64,000 nucleotides of DNA from Edwardsiella hoshinae NBRC 105699 = ATCC 33379 (GCF_000474215.1 NZ_BAUC01000023.1:89561-153560), one strand, 5' to 3'. Shown: positions 23,555-34,372, numbered from the stretch's first letter. The notes: generated from the sequence alone by a model not told the origin. Program-made: numbers and translations.

Positions 23555-23566
23555 GCATAATTATGC
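23555..23566. promoter_or_regulatory. 12-bp perfect palindrome upstream of xdhA
   Basis: GCATAATTATGC is a perfect palindrome in the dapB-xdhA divergent gap, about 250 bases before the xdhA start. A further AGCAT-GATA-ATGCT inverted repeat follows at 23586-23599. Either could be a half of a repressor or activator site; the cognate regulator is not known. Confidence 0.4.
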
Positions 23567-23598
23567 AAATCACACCCTATAACGAAGCATGATAATGC

Positions 23599-23654
23599 TA
23601 TCACTTTGAGAGAAAAACTATCAAAAATACCCCCTTATCACTCTCAAAGTGATA
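23599..23654. promoter_or_regulatory. Paired operator-like inverted repeats upstream of xdhA
   Basis: TATCACTTTGAGAG (23599-23612) and its exact reverse complement (23641-23654) are separated by 28 bases. The right-hand copy is itself the end of a 19-bp near-perfect palindrome, TATCACT-CTCAA-AGTGATA (23636-23654). So the region holds one good palindromic operator and a second site matching 14 bases of it in opposite orientation, spaced by about four helical turns. The rest of the 410-base gap shows no gene. Confidence 0.55.
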
Positions 23655-23814
23655 TACAGCCCGTTTTTTCCCGCCTTAGGGCATCATAATTTTCCGGGTA
23701 TATCTCGATCTGACTCACAGTTATGAGGATATCTCCCCTATTATCAAGGAGTCTGGCGCATATCTTGCTGCTTTGAACCATCCCCCCAGGCTTATTTCCT
23801 CACAGGAGAACACT

Positions 23815-26106
23815 ATGTCTTTAGGATCACCGCTACGGCGGGTTGATGCCGAAGCCAAGGTCACCGGACAGGCACGTTATACCGATGATATGATGATGCC
23901 CGGCATGCTCCACGCCTGTTATGTTCGCAGCCGCATCGCCCACGGCAAGGTTACTGCCATCGATACCCGCGAGGCCGCTGCGATGCCGGGTGTCGAGGCC
24001 ATCTTCACCTGTTATGACGTCCCGCAGACGCCCTTTCCCACCGCCGGGCACGCCTGGTCTCTGGATCCCGCGAAACACGACGTCGCCGATCGTCATCTGC
24101 TTACCGACCATGTACGCCACTTCGGCGACGGTGTCGCTATCGTGGTGGCACGCGATCTGTTGAGCGCCGAGCGCGCCGCGGCACGGGTGCAGGTCAGCTA
24201 TGAAGCGTTGCCGGTACTGACGCGGCCACAAGCCGCCTTAGCCGAGGGGGCGCCTGCGCTCCATCCTAACGGAAATCTGTTGCGTCACAGCGAGATCGAC
24301 GCCGGCGAGCCGGATGCGCGTATCGCCGCCGCCGAGCGGCAATTCGCGGGGCATTACGAGACTCCGGTGGTGCAGCACTGCCATATGGAAGGCGTCACTT
24401 GCTATGCCTACATGGAGCAACCCGGCCATGTGGTCATCGTATCCAGTACCCAGATCCCCCAGATCGTGCGTCGTACCGTCGCTCAGGCCCTCAGCTTGCC
24501 CTGGTCACATGTTCGCGTGATCAAACCCTACATCGGTGGTGGCTTCGGTAATAAGCAGGATGTATTGGAGGAGCCGATGGCGGCCTTCCTGACGCTACGC
24601 CTTGGTGGTAAGCCGGTGAAAGTCAGCCTGAGCCGCGAAGAGTGCTTTGTCGCTACGCGCACTCGCCACGCCTTCAGTATCGATGCACGTTTAGGCATGC
24701 AGCGCGATGGGCAATTGCTGGGCTACCGGCTGAATGTCTTGTCCAATACCGGCGCCTATGCCTCGCATGGGCACTCCATCGCCGCCGCCGGGGCCAATAA
24801 GATCAGCTACCTCTACCCACGCAGTGCTTTCGGTTATTGCGCCGACACGGTATACACCAACCTTCCCGCCGCCGGGGCGATGCGGGGCTATGGCGCGCCA
24901 CAGGTCGATTTCGCCCTGGAGTGCCTGATGGATGATGCTGCCGTCAGCCTGGGATTAGATCCGCTAGAGGTGCGTCTACGTAACGTCGCCCGCCAAGGCG
25001 ATCGCAACCCCGTCAACGGTAAGACCATCTACAGCGCCGGTCTGAGCGAATGTCTTGAGAAAGGACGTACCCTGTTCGAATGGGATCAGCGCCGAGCCGC
25101 TTGCCTGGCCCAAGATGCGGATGCACGCCTGCGGCGCGGTATCGGTGTCGCCTGTTTCAGTTATGGCTCCAATACCTATCCGGTCGGTGTTGAGATCGCT
25201 GGCGCGCGCATGCTGCTCAATCAGGACGGTACGGTGAACTTGCAGATCGGCGCCACCGAAATCGGCCAAGGTTCCGACACAGTCTTCGCCCAGATGGCGG
25301 CGGAAACCCTGGGGATCCCGTTTACACAGATCCGGGTCATCTCGACACAAGACACCGATATCACCGCCTTCGATCCCGGGGCTTTCGCCTCACGGCAGAG
25401 TTATGTCGCGGCCCCCGCTATCCGCCAGGCAGCCGAGCAGCTACGTCAGAAGATCCTGGCGCACGCCGCGTTACTCAGTCACCAGCCCGAGTGGGGACTG
25501 ACTCTGCGTGATGGCAATGTGGTCATGGCGATGCAACCAGAACAGGTGTTGATGAGTGTCGCCGACGTGTCGATGCAGGCCTACTATCACCAGGAGATCG
25601 GCGCACAGATCCTGGCGGAGGTCTCGCATAAGACCACCACCAACCCGCCAGCCTTCGGCTGCACTTTCGTCGATCTCAGTGTCGACATCGATCTGTGTCA
25701 GGTCACCATCAACCGTATCCTGAACCTGCATGACTCCGGGCGTATTCTCAACCCGCAACTGGCCGAGGGACAGGTTCATGGCGGCATGGGCATGGGGATC
25801 GGTTGGGCGTTATTCGAAGAGATGATCATCGACGAACACAGCGGCGTCGTCCGCAACCCCAATCTGCTCGATTACAAGTTCCCCACCTGCGTCGATCTGC
25901 CGGATCTGGAGTGTGCCTTCGTCGAGACCTACGAGCCGCAGTCGGCCTATGGTCATAAGGCGTTGGGTGAGCCCCCGATCATCTCGCCGGGACCGGCTAT
26001 CCGTAACGCGATCCGCATGGCGACCGGCGTCGCGATCAACGCACTGCCGCTCACCCCGAAAACGCTGTATCGCGAGTTTGTGCAGGCCGGACTGATCAGG
26101 GAGTAA
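23815..26106 (+). CDS. xdhA: XdhA, xanthine dehydrogenase-type molybdenum-binding subunit
   Basis: This is the large catalytic subunit of a heterotrimeric molybdenum hydroxylase that oxidises purines such as xanthine or hypoxanthine. The ATG at 23815 follows CACAGGAG; the 763 residues align over their length with E. coli XdhA (752). N-terminal aldehyde-oxidase/xanthine-dehydrogenase hammerhead domain first, then the molybdopterin-binding domain with GGGFGNKQD, AGAMRGYGAPQ, GATEIGQGSDT, and the C-terminal GEPPI containing the catalytic glutamate of the family. It is followed 6 bases later by xdhB. Substrate is inferred from homology only. Confidence 0.94.
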   Translation: MSLGSPLRRVDAEAKVTGQARYTDDMMMPGMLHACYVRSRIAHGKVTAIDTREAAAMPGVEAIFTCYDVPQTPFPTAGHAWSLDPAKHDVADRHLLTDHVRHFGDGVAIVVARDLLSAERAAARVQVSYEALPVLTRPQAALAEGAPALHPNGNLLRHSEIDAGEPDARIAAAERQFAGHYETPVVQHCHMEGVTCYAYMEQPGHVVIVSSTQIPQIVRRTVAQALSLPWSHVRVIKPYIGGGFGNKQDVLEEPMAAFLTLRLGGKPVKVSLSREECFVATRTRHAFSIDARLGMQRDGQLLGYRLNVLSNTGAYASHGHSIAAAGANKISYLYPRSAFGYCADTVYTNLPAAGAMRGYGAPQVDFALECLMDDAAVSLGLDPLEVRLRNVARQGDRNPVNGKTIYSAGLSECLEKGRTLFEWDQRRAACLAQDADARLRRGIGVACFSYGSNTYPVGVEIAGARMLLNQDGTVNLQIGATEIGQGSDTVFAQMAAETLGIPFTQIRVISTQDTDITAFDPGAFASRQSYVAAPAIRQAAEQLRQKILAHAALLSHQPEWGLTLRDGNVVMAMQPEQVLMSVADVSMQAYYHQEIGAQILAEVSHKTTTNPPAFGCTFVDLSVDIDLCQVTINRILNLHDSGRILNPQLAEGQVHGGMGMGIGWALFEEMIIDEHSGVVRNPNLLDYKFPTCVDLPDLECAFVETYEPQSAYGHKALGEPPIISPGPAIRNAIRMATGVAINALPLTPKTLYREFVQAGLIRE

Positions 26107-26112
26107 TGCTTC

Positions 26113-26991
26113 ATGTATGATATTCAACGCTATCTACGCGCCACCAGCGCGCGCCACGCCAGCGAACTGATGCTGGCCTACCCGGACAGCCGTCTGCTCG
26201 CTGGCGGCACCGATGTGCTGATCCAGTTGCATCATCACAACGCACACTATGCCCACATCGTCGATATCCACGGCTTAGCCGAGCTCTGCGGTATCCGCGA
26301 ACTGGAAGATGGCACCCTGCGTATCGGTTCCGGCACCACCTTCAGCCAACTTATCGAACATCCGCTGATCCAGGCACGCCTGCCGATGTTGGCCGAAGCC
26401 GCCGCCACCATCGCCGGCCCACAGATCCGTAACGTCGCCACCTATGGCGGCAACATCTGTAACGGCGCCACCAGCGCCGACTCTGCGGCCCCCAGCGTGG
26501 CGCTCAAAGCTCAACTTGAGATCCTAACGCCCAACGGCGTCATCCTACGCCCAATCGATGGCTTCCATACCGGCCCGGGCAAAGTCGCCCTGACGCCAGG
26601 CGAGATCCTGTTGGCTTTCCACTTCCATCCCGCCGATCACCGCGACTGCGGCAGCGCCTACATCAAGTACGCCATGCGGGGAGCCATGGATATCGCCACT
26701 ATCGGCTGCGCGGCGTTGTGCCGCATCGCGGACGGGCGCTTCAGCGAGCTACGCCTGGCCTATGGCGTCGCGGCGCCGACACCGATCCGCTGTCCGCAGG
26801 CAGAGTCTTGCGCCATCGACCAACCTCTGAGCCGCCAGACACTGGCGGCGGTGAGTGAGGCCGTGGCCCGCGATGTCTCGCCGCGCTCGTCCTGGCGCGC
26901 AGAAAAGGAATTCCGTTTACACCTGATCCGTACCTTAGCGCAGCGAGCCATCACCCTGGCCGTACAGCGTGCGGGAGGAGAGATTGCATGA
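26113..26991 (+). CDS. xdhB: XdhB, FAD-binding subunit
   Basis: This medium subunit of the molybdenum hydroxylase passes electrons from the iron-sulfur clusters to FAD and on to NAD. The 292 residues equal E. coli XdhB. The FAD-binding signatures [15 protein letters not shown] and [18 protein letters not shown] are present, followed by the CO-dehydrogenase flavoprotein C-terminal domain. The stop overlaps the xdhC start as ATGA. Confidence 0.95.
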   Translation: MYDIQRYLRATSARHASELMLAYPDSRLLAGGTDVLIQLHHHNAHYAHIVDIHGLAELCGIRELEDGTLRIGSGTTFSQLIEHPLIQARLPMLAEAAATIAGPQIRNVATYGGNICNGATSADSAAPSVALKAQLEILTPNGVILRPIDGFHTGPGKVALTPGEILLAFHFHPADHRDCGSAYIKYAMRGAMDIATIGCAALCRIADGRFSELRLAYGVAAPTPIRCPQAESCAIDQPLSRQTLAAVSEAVARDVSPRSSWRAEKEFRLHLIRTLAQRAITLAVQRAGGEIA

Positions 26992-27482
26992 ATGTCAAAG
27001 AATGGGTTGAAATCAGTTGTCAGATCAACGGTAAACGCTATCAGTTCTGCGTCTCGCCGGCCATGTCCCTTCTGGAACTGCTGCGTGAGCATGGCCTGAC
27101 CAGCGTCAAACAAGGCTGCTGTGTCGGCGAATGTGGTGCCTGTAGCGTCCTGATCGATGGCATAGCGACCGATAGCTGCCTCTATCTGGCGTTGTGGGCC
27201 GACGGCAAACAGATCGTCACCGCCGAGGGGCTGGGCAAGCCACAGGGGCTATCGCCGGTACAGCAAGCCTATGTCGATGCCGGCGCGGTTCAATGCGGTT
27301 TCTGCACCCCCGGCTTAGTGGTGGCAACCCATGCGCTATTGGCCAAGCCGCGTAGCCGCCCGCTGACCCATGAGGAGATCCGCCGCGGTCTATCCGGTAA
27401 CCTATGCCGTTGCACCGGCTATCAGGCCATCGTACGTGCCGTCGATGCCTGCCAGCGGGCGACGGACGACTCTTCGTCTTAA
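26988..27482 (+). CDS. xdhC: XdhC, two [2Fe-2S]-cluster subunit
   Basis: This small subunit relays electrons between molybdopterin and FAD. The plant-type ferredoxin cluster ligands are C44, C49, C52 and C64; the second cluster ligands are C103, C106, C140 and C142, in the exact Cx2C-x33-CxC spacing of the family. The product is 164 residues (E. coli 159). The name follows the E. coli xdhABC usage; it is not the XdhC/CoxI insertion chaperone of other bacteria. Confidence 0.95.
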   Translation: MNVKEWVEISCQINGKRYQFCVSPAMSLLELLREHGLTSVKQGCCVGECGACSVLIDGIATDSCLYLALWADGKQIVTAEGLGKPQGLSPVQQAYVDAGAVQCGFCTPGLVVATHALLAKPRSRPLTHEEIRRGLSGNLCRCTGYQAIVRAVDACQRATDDSSS

Positions 27483-27648
27483 CCTTCTCCTCCCGCGCAG
27501 TCATCCGCCTGCGCGGGAGCGTTGCGATAGCTCCTCGACGTCCCCACAAAAGTCACACGATAAACTGGTGGTTCCCCGCACAGCGTCTATGCTCAAGACG
27601 CGAAGAGAACAAACCAAGCACTACCACACAATCCATGGGAGACCGTGT

Positions 27649-28203
27649 ATGTTTGCAAAGAAAGCACTGGTATGCCTGCTGGTCGCCGGCGGGTTAAGCA
27701 TGAGCGCACAAGCGATGACGCTCAGCAGTCCAACGGTGGAGAACGGTCAGTCGCTGCAAAAAGCCCAGATCTTTAACGCCTGGGGGTGCAGCGGAAAGAA
27801 CATCTCACCGGCCTTAAGTTGGGGCGATATCCCCGCCGGAACCAAGAGTTTCGCTGTTACCATGTATGATCCCGACGCCCCTACGGGCAGTGGTTGGTGG
27901 CATTGGGTAATGGTCGATATTCCGGCCTCAACGCATAGCTTGGCACAGAATGTCGGCGAGAAGGGCAGTAAAGATCTCCCCAAGGGAGCCATCCAACTAC
28001 GTAACGACTTTGGCTATGACGGCTTCGGTGGTGCCTGTCCACCGCCGGGCGCCAAACCGCATAATTACCAGATCACGGTGTATGCGCTAAATGTGGCGAA
28101 ACTCGACATCCCACCTCACGCGTCTCCCGCCTATGCCGGTTACTTCATTCTGCAACACAAAATTGGCGAGGCGCGCCTGACCGCGCCGACCAATATGCGT
28201 TAA
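27649..28203 (+). CDS. Exported YbhB/YbcL-type PEBP-family protein
   Basis: This is a periplasmic protein of the phosphatidylethanolamine-binding (Raf kinase inhibitor-like) family; no firm biochemical role is known for the bacterial members. The ATG at 27649 opens a signal peptide with KK followed by a hydrophobic run, ending SMSAQA; the mature part has the family motifs DPDAPTGSGWWHWV and RNDFGYDGFGGACPP. At 184 residues it is closest in kind to E. coli YbcL, which also carries a signal, and less like the cytoplasmic YbhB. It lies 166 bases after xdhC on the same strand. Confidence 0.9.
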   Translation: MFAKKALVCLLVAGGLSMSAQAMTLSSPTVENGQSLQKAQIFNAWGCSGKNISPALSWGDIPAGTKSFAVTMYDPDAPTGSGWWHWVMVDIPASTHSLAQNVGEKGSKDLPKGAIQLRNDFGYDGFGGACPPPGAKPHNYQITVYALNVAKLDIPPHASPAYAGYFILQHKIGEARLTAPTNMR

Positions 28204-28242
28204 ACCCACCGTCACGCTTCCGCTCTGACGGTAGATGAAGAC

Positions 28243-28270
28243 AAAAAAACGGGGCGCCTCGGCGCCCCGT
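28243..28270 (-). terminator. Intrinsic terminator of the ribF-ispH operon
   Basis: ACGGGGCGCC and GGCGCCCCGT form a perfect 10-bp stem with a 2-base spacer. The plus-strand A-run 28243-28249 gives the U-tract for transcripts leaving ispH. The stem may also stop plus-strand transcription from the PEBP gene. Confidence 0.9.
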
Positions 28271-28302
28271 TCTCATTCTCACACGCCGGCATCCCGCTGT
28301 CG

Positions 28303-29256
28303 TTAGTCAACCTGCTGCGTTTCGATGCGTAGCTCACGCGGGACTTCGAATACGATGTTCTCCTCGCGTCCTTGCATCTCCTGCGCCAGCACGCCACCTA
28401 ACGCTTGGAGACGCGCGACGACCTCGCGCACCAAGACTTCCGGGGCGGAAGCGCCAGCCGTCACACCGACACAGGCCACGCCGCTTAGCCAGCGCTCATC
28501 GATGTCCGCCGCACTGTCGATCAGGTAGGCCGATTTCCCCGCCCGACGGGCCAATTCAGCCAGACGATTAGAGTTGGAAGAGTTCTTCGATCCGACGACC
28601 AGTACCACATCCGCCTGTGCCGCCAACGAACGCACCGCCTCTTGGCGATTGGTCGTGGCGTAACAGATATCGTCCTTGCGCGGTCCGACGATCGCCGGGA
28701 AGCGCGCCCGTAGGGCATCGATCACGGCCGACGTATCATCAACCGACAATGTCGTCTGGGTCATAAAACAAAGATTACCTTCATCTTTGACCTGCAAACG
28801 CCAAACATCCTCCGGTGCCTCGACCAGATACATCCCCCCTTGAGGATTGCTGTACTGCCCCATGGTACCTTCGACCTCCGGGTGACCAGCATGACCGATC
28901 AGGATCGCCTCGGTGCCGCGCCGGCTAGCTCGCGCCACTTCCATGTGCACCTTCGTCACCAATGGACAGGTGGCGTCGAACAGCATAGTCAGGTTACGCG
29001 CCTTGGCTTCGGCGCGCACCGCCTGAGAGACGCCATGCGCGGAGAAGATCAAGATCGCCCCATCAGGCACTTCGCTGATCGCCTCAATAAACACCGCGCC
29101 GCGTTCACGCAGACTATTGACCACGAAACGGTTATGCACCACCTCATGCCGCACATAGATCGGCGCACCGTAAATCGCCAGCGCCCGCTCCACGATGCTA
29201 ATCGCCCGATCCACGCCGGCACAAAAGCCGCGTGGATTAGCCAACAGGATGTTCAT
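28303..29256 (-). CDS. ispH: IspH, 4-hydroxy-3-methylbut-2-enyl diphosphate reductase
   Basis: IspH is the last enzyme of the MEP isoprenoid pathway; it uses a [4Fe-4S] cluster to make IPP and DMAPP. It has 317 residues (E. coli 316). The cluster cysteines are C12 in RGFCAGVDR, one in DATCPLVTK, and one in CYATTNRQ; the substrate histidine lies in HEVVHN. The start overlaps the end of fkpB by 20 bases, placing it last in the operon. Confidence 0.97.
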   Translation of the reverse strand: MNILLANPRGFCAGVDRAISIVERALAIYGAPIYVRHEVVHNRFVVNSLRERGAVFIEAISEVPDGAILIFSAHGVSQAVRAEAKARNLTMLFDATCPLVTKVHMEVARASRRGTEAILIGHAGHPEVEGTMGQYSNPQGGMYLVEAPEDVWRLQVKDEGNLCFMTQTTLSVDDTSAVIDALRARFPAIVGPRKDDICYATTNRQEAVRSLAAQADVVLVVGSKNSSNSNRLAELARRAGKSAYLIDSAADIDERWLSGVACVGVTAGASAPEVLVREVVARLQALGGVLAQEMQGREENIVFEVPRELRIETQQVD

Positions 29257-29701
29257 GCTTCACCTCTTGCTGGGGATCGCGCTCCAGCACCTCGATATCG
29301 AAGGTCACCGGCCGCCCCGCCAGCGGATGGTTGAAATCGACGGTCACCGACTCGCCGGTGACCTCGCGCACCAGACCCGGCATCTGAGCACCATCGGCGG
29401 CGCTAAACAGGATCACCATTCCGGCCTGTGGTTCGCCGCTGTCACGGAATTGCCCCAAAGGGAAGAACTGCACCAGATCATCGCTACGCTCGCCGAACGC
29501 ATCGGTAGGCGCTAGCGTGAAGCAACGGCGATCACCGGCGACACAGGATGCTAACTCGGCCTCTAGCGCTGGCGACAAGCTGCCATCACCGAAGCGGAAC
29601 AAGGCCGGCTGGCCACGTTCACGCGACGACTCCGCCAGGGAGCCATCCTCCAGCGTCAGCGTAAAGTGTACCAACAGTGCACGCGGGGCTTGCTGCATCA
29701 C
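29237..29701 (-). CDS. fkpB: FkpB (SlpA), FKBP-type peptidyl-prolyl isomerase
   Basis: This small cytoplasmic proline isomerase and chaperone of the SlyD/FKBP type has 154 residues (E. coli 149). The FKBP core begins [17 protein letters not shown], followed by the insert-in-flap domain and the FNHPLAG motif. It lacks the histidine-rich metal-binding tail of SlyD. The gene overlaps lspA at its start and ispH at its end; the slightly longer C-terminus creates the second overlap. Confidence 0.95.
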   Translation of the reverse strand: MMQQAPRALLVHFTLTLEDGSLAESSRERGQPALFRFGDGSLSPALEAELASCVAGDRRCFTLAPTDAFGERSDDLVQFFPLGQFRDSGEPQAGMVILFSAADGAQMPGLVREVTGESVTVDFNHPLAGRPVTFDIEVLERDPQQEVKHEHPVG

Positions 29702-30198
29702 GACTTTTCCTTGTTGTGCGCTGGCAGAAAGCCTTCCAATACCACCAAGGCCGCCCCGATACAGATGGCGGTATCGGCCAAGTTAAAGGTAGCGAAGTGC
29801 CAATTACCGACATAGAAATCGATCATATCGACCACAAAACCGTGCCACAAACGATCGAACAGGTTACCCAAGGCCCCCCCGATGATCAGCGCATAGGCGA
29901 TGTTGTTCAGACGCGCGCTCGCCGCGTTACGGTACATCATCACCAACAGCGCCAGACAAATGGCAATAGCAATAGCGGCAAAGAACCAGCGCTGCCAACC
30001 GCCGCTGTCCGCCAAGAAGCTAAATGCGGCACCGTAGTTACGTGCGTAGTGCAGGTTCAGTGACGGGAACAGTGGCAGGGTTTCCCCCAGCATAAAATGC
30101 TGGAGGATCAGCTGTTTACTGCCCAAATCCACAATCAGCACCGCGACAACCACCCACAGCCAACGCAGTCCGGTTGAAAGAAGAGGCCGCCGCATCAT
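29698..30198 (-). CDS. lspA: LspA, prolipoprotein signal peptidase
   Basis: This inner-membrane aspartyl protease removes signal peptides from diacylglyceryl-prolipoproteins. The 166-residue protein has four hydrophobic segments, the substrate-binding [11 protein letters not shown] motif, and the two catalytic aspartates in [14 protein letters not shown] and FNLADTAI. It starts in an ATGA overlap with the ileS stop and overlaps fkpB by four bases. Confidence 0.97.
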   Translation of the reverse strand: MMRRPLLSTGLRWLWVVVAVLIVDLGSKQLILQHFMLGETLPLFPSLNLHYARNYGAAFSFLADSGGWQRWFFAAIAIAICLALLVMMYRNAASARLNNIAYALIIGGALGNLFDRLWHGFVVDMIDFYVGNWHFATFNLADTAICIGAALVVLEGFLPAHNKEKS

Positions 30199-33041
30199 GC
30201 AAACTTACGCTCTTCGCCCTGGCCGGCCACATTGGTGACACAACGCGGACACAGCTGCGGATGCGCGGCATCCGCACCGATAGCATCGGAATAGTGCCAG
30301 CAACGCGGGCACTTACTGCCAGACGCCTTGCTCAAGCCCACTTTCAGCCCGGCCAATTCGCTGGCGACGGCATCCGCAGGAGCCTGCGCCAGCGGTTGTA
30401 CGCGCGCCGCCGAGGTGATCAACACGAAACGCAGCTCATCGTGCAAGCTGTTCAACTGCTCTGCCAATGCCTCATCGGCATACAAGGTGATCGCCGCCTC
30501 CAGCGAGCCACCAACTTTCTTGTCGTTACGCGCCTGCTCGATAACCTTATTGACCTCGCCACGCACCTTCAGCAACGCCGCCCAGAAGGCGTCATTCATC
30601 GGCTCGCTGCTCTCCAGACTGAACAGCCCTTGATACCACTCCTCGGTAAACACAAACTGCGCACGTTCGCCCGGCAGATAGCCCCAGATCTCATCGGCAG
30701 TGAAGGAAAGGATCGGAGCCATCCAGCGTACCAACGCCTCGGCGATGTGGTACAACGCGGTCTGGCAACTGCGACGCGCCACCGAATCGGATTTGGCGGT
30801 GTACTGACGATCCTTGATGATATCCAGATAGAAAGATCCCATCTCGACAGAGCAGAACTGCATCAGACGCTGTACCACCTCATGGAAATCGTAATTTTCA
30901 TAGGCTGCGATGATTTCGTCCTGCGCTTGCTTAGCACAACCGACCGCCCAGCGATCCAGAACCACCATCTCCTCCGGCTTCACCATGTCTTTGCGCGGAT
31001 CGAAACCGTTCAGGTTGGCCAACAAGAAGCGCGCGGTGTTACGGATGCGACGATAGGCATCGGCAGAGCGCTTGAGGATCTCATCGGAAACGGCCATCTC
31101 GCCGGTGTAATCGGTCGACGCTACCCACAGGCGCAGAATATCACCGCCCAGCTTGTTCATTACCTGCTGGGGGCTGACCACGTTGCCGACCGACTTGGAC
31201 ATCTTGCGTCCCTGACCGTCGACGGTGAAACCATGCGTCAACACCTGGCGGTAAGGGGCCTTACCCTTCATCGCTACGGCGATCATCAGCGAGGACATAA
31301 ACCAGCCGCGATGCTGGTCGGAACCCTCCAGGTACATATCTGGGCTATGGCCTGCAAACTCCGGGCGGGCATCCACCACCGAGTAGCTGGTCGAGCCAGA
31401 ATCGAACCAGACGTCCAAGGTATCCGGTACCTTCTCGTACTGATCGGCCTCGTCACCCAACAAGTCACGAATATCCAGATCCCACCAAGCCTGAATGCCA
31501 GACTGCTCGACACGCTGAGCGACCGCCTCCATCAGCTCCGTGGTGCGCGGATGCAGCTCTTGCGTCTCTTTGTGGACCAGCATGGCCATCGGCACCCCCC
31601 AGGTGCGCTGACGTGAGATACACCAGTCTGGACGGTTGGCGACCATCGATTCGATGCGCGCCTTGCCCCAGGCCGGGATCCAGCCACTGAGGTTGTTCTG
31701 CTCCAGCCCCTGCTGTTCGATACGATCGATCTCGGCCAGCGACTGGCGACGCAACCCCTGACGATCCATGCTGATGAACCACTGCGGTGTGGCACGGAAG
31801 ATAATCGGAGTTTTATGGCGCCAGCAGCATGGGTAGCTGTGAGTCAGCTTCTCGACATGCAGCAAGGCGCCGCTACGCTGTAGCATCGCCACCACCACAT
31901 CGTTAGCTTTGAAGACAAACAGTCCATCCAACTCCGGATGCGTGCCCGGCAGATAGCAACCATTGCTGCCGACCGGGTTCGCGATCTCCAAACCATATTT
32001 CTGGCCGACGACATAGTCATCCGGGCCATGGCCCGGTGCTGTGTGTACGGCACCGGTACCAGCATCCAGGGTGACATGCTCGCCCATGATGATCGGCACA
32101 GCGAAAGCCATGAAGGGATGCTGGAAGCGCAACAGTTCCAGATCGGCCCCTTTGCAGCTACCCAACACCTGCCAGTGAGCGATACCCGCGCGCTTCATCA
32201 CGCTGTCGACCAGCTCGGCCGCCAAGATCAGGCATTCACCTTCGATCTGTACCAGCTGGTACTCCAACTCCGGATGCAACGCCACGGCACGGTTAGCAGG
32301 CAGAGTCCAGGGGGTGGTAGTCCAGATGACGACATTCACCGGGCCCTCAACCTGCTGCACGCCGAATTTCTCCAGTACCAGCGCCTTATCCACGGCGCTG
32401 AAGCGCACATCGATGGACGGCGATACTTTGTCGTAGTATTCGACTTCAGCTTCCGCCAGCGAGGAGGCACAATCCGGACACCAGTGTACCGGCTTCGCCC
32501 CTTTCATCAGGTGGCCGTTATCCACAATGCGCGCCAGGGCGCGAATGATATTGGCCTCGGTGCCATAGTCCATAGTCAGGTAAGGATGATCCCAGTCGCC
32601 CAGCACCCCAAGACGGATAAAGTCTGCCTTCTGTCCAGCGACCTGTTCGGCGGCGTAGGCGCGGCACTGCTCACGGAACTCGGCGGCGCTGTACTTCTCC
32701 CCGGGCTTGCCGATCAGTTGTTCGACTTTCAGTTCGATCGGCAGACCATGACAATCCCAACCCGGGATATAGGGGGAGTCATAACCGGAAAGCCCCTTGG
32801 ACTTGATAATAATATCTTTCAGAATCTTGTTGACTGAGTGACCGATATGAATGCTGCCGTTCGCATACGGAGGGCCATCATGCAGAATGAAGCTTTTCTT
32901 GCCTTTCTTAGCATTACGGATCATCCCGTACAGATCCTGCTCATACCAATGTTGCAGCATGCCAGGTTCGCGCTTGGCCAGATCGCCGCGCATCGGGAAC
33001 CCTGTTTCCGGCAAATTCAGGGTATTCTTGTAGTCACTCAT
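30195..33041 (-). CDS. ileS: Isoleucyl-tRNA synthetase
   Basis: This class I aminoacyl-tRNA synthetase charges tRNA-Ile and edits valine. Its 948 residues compare with 938 in E. coli. The HIGH motif is in [11 protein letters not shown] near residue 65, the editing domain (CP1) carries [11 protein letters not shown], the KMSKS motif is followed by VGNVVSPQQ, and a C-terminal zinc finger has CPRCWHY and CPRC. It begins 24 bases after ribF and ends in an ATGA overlap with lspA. Confidence 0.98.
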   Translation of the reverse strand: MSDYKNTLNLPETGFPMRGDLAKREPGMLQHWYEQDLYGMIRNAKKGKKSFILHDGPPYANGSIHIGHSVNKILKDIIIKSKGLSGYDSPYIPGWDCHGLPIELKVEQLIGKPGEKYSAAEFREQCRAYAAEQVAGQKADFIRLGVLGDWDHPYLTMDYGTEANIIRALARIVDNGHLMKGAKPVHWCPDCASSLAEAEVEYYDKVSPSIDVRFSAVDKALVLEKFGVQQVEGPVNVVIWTTTPWTLPANRAVALHPELEYQLVQIEGECLILAAELVDSVMKRAGIAHWQVLGSCKGADLELLRFQHPFMAFAVPIIMGEHVTLDAGTGAVHTAPGHGPDDYVVGQKYGLEIANPVGSNGCYLPGTHPELDGLFVFKANDVVVAMLQRSGALLHVEKLTHSYPCCWRHKTPIIFRATPQWFISMDRQGLRRQSLAEIDRIEQQGLEQNNLSGWIPAWGKARIESMVANRPDWCISRQRTWGVPMAMLVHKETQELHPRTTELMEAVAQRVEQSGIQAWWDLDIRDLLGDEADQYEKVPDTLDVWFDSGSTSYSVVDARPEFAGHSPDMYLEGSDQHRGWFMSSLMIAVAMKGKAPYRQVLTHGFTVDGQGRKMSKSVGNVVSPQQVMNKLGGDILRLWVASTDYTGEMAVSDEILKRSADAYRRIRNTARFLLANLNGFDPRKDMVKPEEMVVLDRWAVGCAKQAQDEIIAAYENYDFHEVVQRLMQFCSVEMGSFYLDIIKDRQYTAKSDSVARRSCQTALYHIAEALVRWMAPILSFTADEIWGYLPGERAQFVFTEEWYQGLFSLESSEPMNDAFWAALLKVRGEVNKVIEQARNDKKVGGSLEAAITLYADEALAEQLNSLHDELRFVLITSAARVQPLAQAPADAVASELAGLKVGLSKASGSKCPRCWHYSDAIGADAAHPQLCPRCVTNVAGQGEERKFA

Positions 33042-33065
33042 CTTCGATTTCGGTTCCGTTTTCGG

Positions 33066-34028
33066 CTATTGGGATTGAGCCATCAGGCTCTGGACCGGTG
33101 TTGTCAGCCCAAAAAACTTGCGGGCAGCCACCACATCTTGGGCGATTTGCCGCTTTAGTGCATCAAGCGAATCAAAACGCTGTTCGTTACGCAGTTTTGC
33201 GCGGAGCACCACATCAATGTGGCGCCCATAGAGATCCATTGTCACATCGAGCAAATGAACCTCTAATTGCTGGCGGATGCCAGCGACAGTCGGACGGGTT
33301 CCGATATTCGCCACACCGGGCAGCGGCGTGGGCCACAGTCCATAAACATCCACGGCGTAGACACCCTTTACCGGCGCGACCAGCCGTTTCAACGGCAGAT
33401 TAGCGGTAGGGAAACCGATGGTTCGCCCCAAGGCATCGCCATGCACCACTCGGCCAGCGATGCAGTAAGGGTGGCCGAGCAGGGTTTCCGCCAACGCCAG
33501 ATCATCATGACGTAAAGCCTGACGCACGGCGGTACTGCTGACACGCAGATCGCCGACGCAGAAGCTGAGACTATTGGCCACGGTGAACCCATACGTTCTA
33601 CCCGCCGCCTGTAGCAGGCGGTAATCGCCCTCACGCCCCGCGCCGAAGCGAAAATCGTCGCCAATCATCAGAAACTTCACCCCGAGGCGATCGACCAGCA
33701 GGTGTTTCACGAAATAATGAGCCGAATGGGCAGCGAACTGGCGGTCGAAACGCACGCACAGTACGGCATCGACGCCAGCCTCGGCCAGGTAGCGACACTT
33801 ATCGCGCAACCGAGTCAGTCGAGCCGGCGCATTCTGCGGCGCAAACATCTCCAACGGCTGCGGTTCGAAGATCATCACCATCACCGGCAGCCCCAGACGC
33901 TCGCCCTCCTGACGCAATCGCGCCAACAAAGCCCGGTGCCCCTGGTGCACGCCGTCGAAGTTACCGATGGTCAGCACGCAGCCACGATGCCGCGCGCGCA
34001 GGTTATGAATGCCGCGAATTAGCTCCAT
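33066..34028 (-). CDS. ribF: RibF, bifunctional riboflavin kinase/FAD synthetase
   Basis: RibF phosphorylates riboflavin to FMN and adenylylates it to FAD. The 320-residue protein (E. coli 313) has the N-terminal nucleotidyltransferase motif TIGNFDGVHQGH and SSTAVRQAL, then the riboflavin kinase domain with GRTIGFPTANLPL and GVANIGTRPTV. It is the first gene of the ribF-ileS-lspA-fkpB-ispH operon. Confidence 0.97.
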   Translation of the reverse strand: MELIRGIHNLRARHRGCVLTIGNFDGVHQGHRALLARLRQEGERLGLPVMVMIFEPQPLEMFAPQNAPARLTRLRDKCRYLAEAGVDAVLCVRFDRQFAAHSAHYFVKHLLVDRLGVKFLMIGDDFRFGAGREGDYRLLQAAGRTYGFTVANSLSFCVGDLRVSSTAVRQALRHDDLALAETLLGHPYCIAGRVVHGDALGRTIGFPTANLPLKRLVAPVKGVYAVDVYGLWPTPLPGVANIGTRPTVAGIRQQLEVHLLDVTMDLYGRHIDVVLRAKLRNEQRFDSLDALKRQIAQDVVAARKFFGLTTPVQSLMAQSQ

Positions 34029-34343
34029 ATCAGGCTCAAAACAGTGAAAATCGACGGATTATACCTTGTACAGCGACTAAGGTTAACCGGCGATTGTTAG
34101 GTGTTTAACGGGATAGAATCACCATACCGGAGTTAAGGCTACGATTAAATACATGAATGCGGCTTTTTCCCCCAACATCGTCCCTTAGCGGCGCCTTTTT
34201 TCTTCCTCGTTGCGCGCGGCGCACGACAAGATGGGAAAAATAGTGCGAAACGCTGTATTCCACACAACAAAGCTGGTAAAATTCGGCGCCATTGAAACGC
34301 ACGGGTGTCGCCAGTATATGCGGCGCTTATTTGCACAAATCCA

Positions 34344-34372
34344 TTGACAAAAGAAGGCTGAAAGGGCATATT
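34344..34372 (+). promoter_or_regulatory. Probable sigma-70 promoter of rpsT
   Basis: A consensus TTGACA (34344-34349) lies 17 bases before CATATT (34367-34372), placing a transcription start about 40 bases upstream of the rpsT start codon. The remaining gap back to ribF (34029-34343) shows no gene; it should also contain the ribF promoter on the minus strand. Confidence 0.7.

Noticed and set aside
30174..31616. A 480-codon open frame on the plus strand opposite ileS
   Set aside because: It is exactly antisense to the conserved ileS coding sequence, has no ribosome-binding site or domain, and such frames are common opposite GC-rich genes with strong codon bias.
31938..32837. A 299-codon plus-strand frame opposite ileS
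   Set aside because: It is antisense to conserved synthetase sequence and lacks independent signals.
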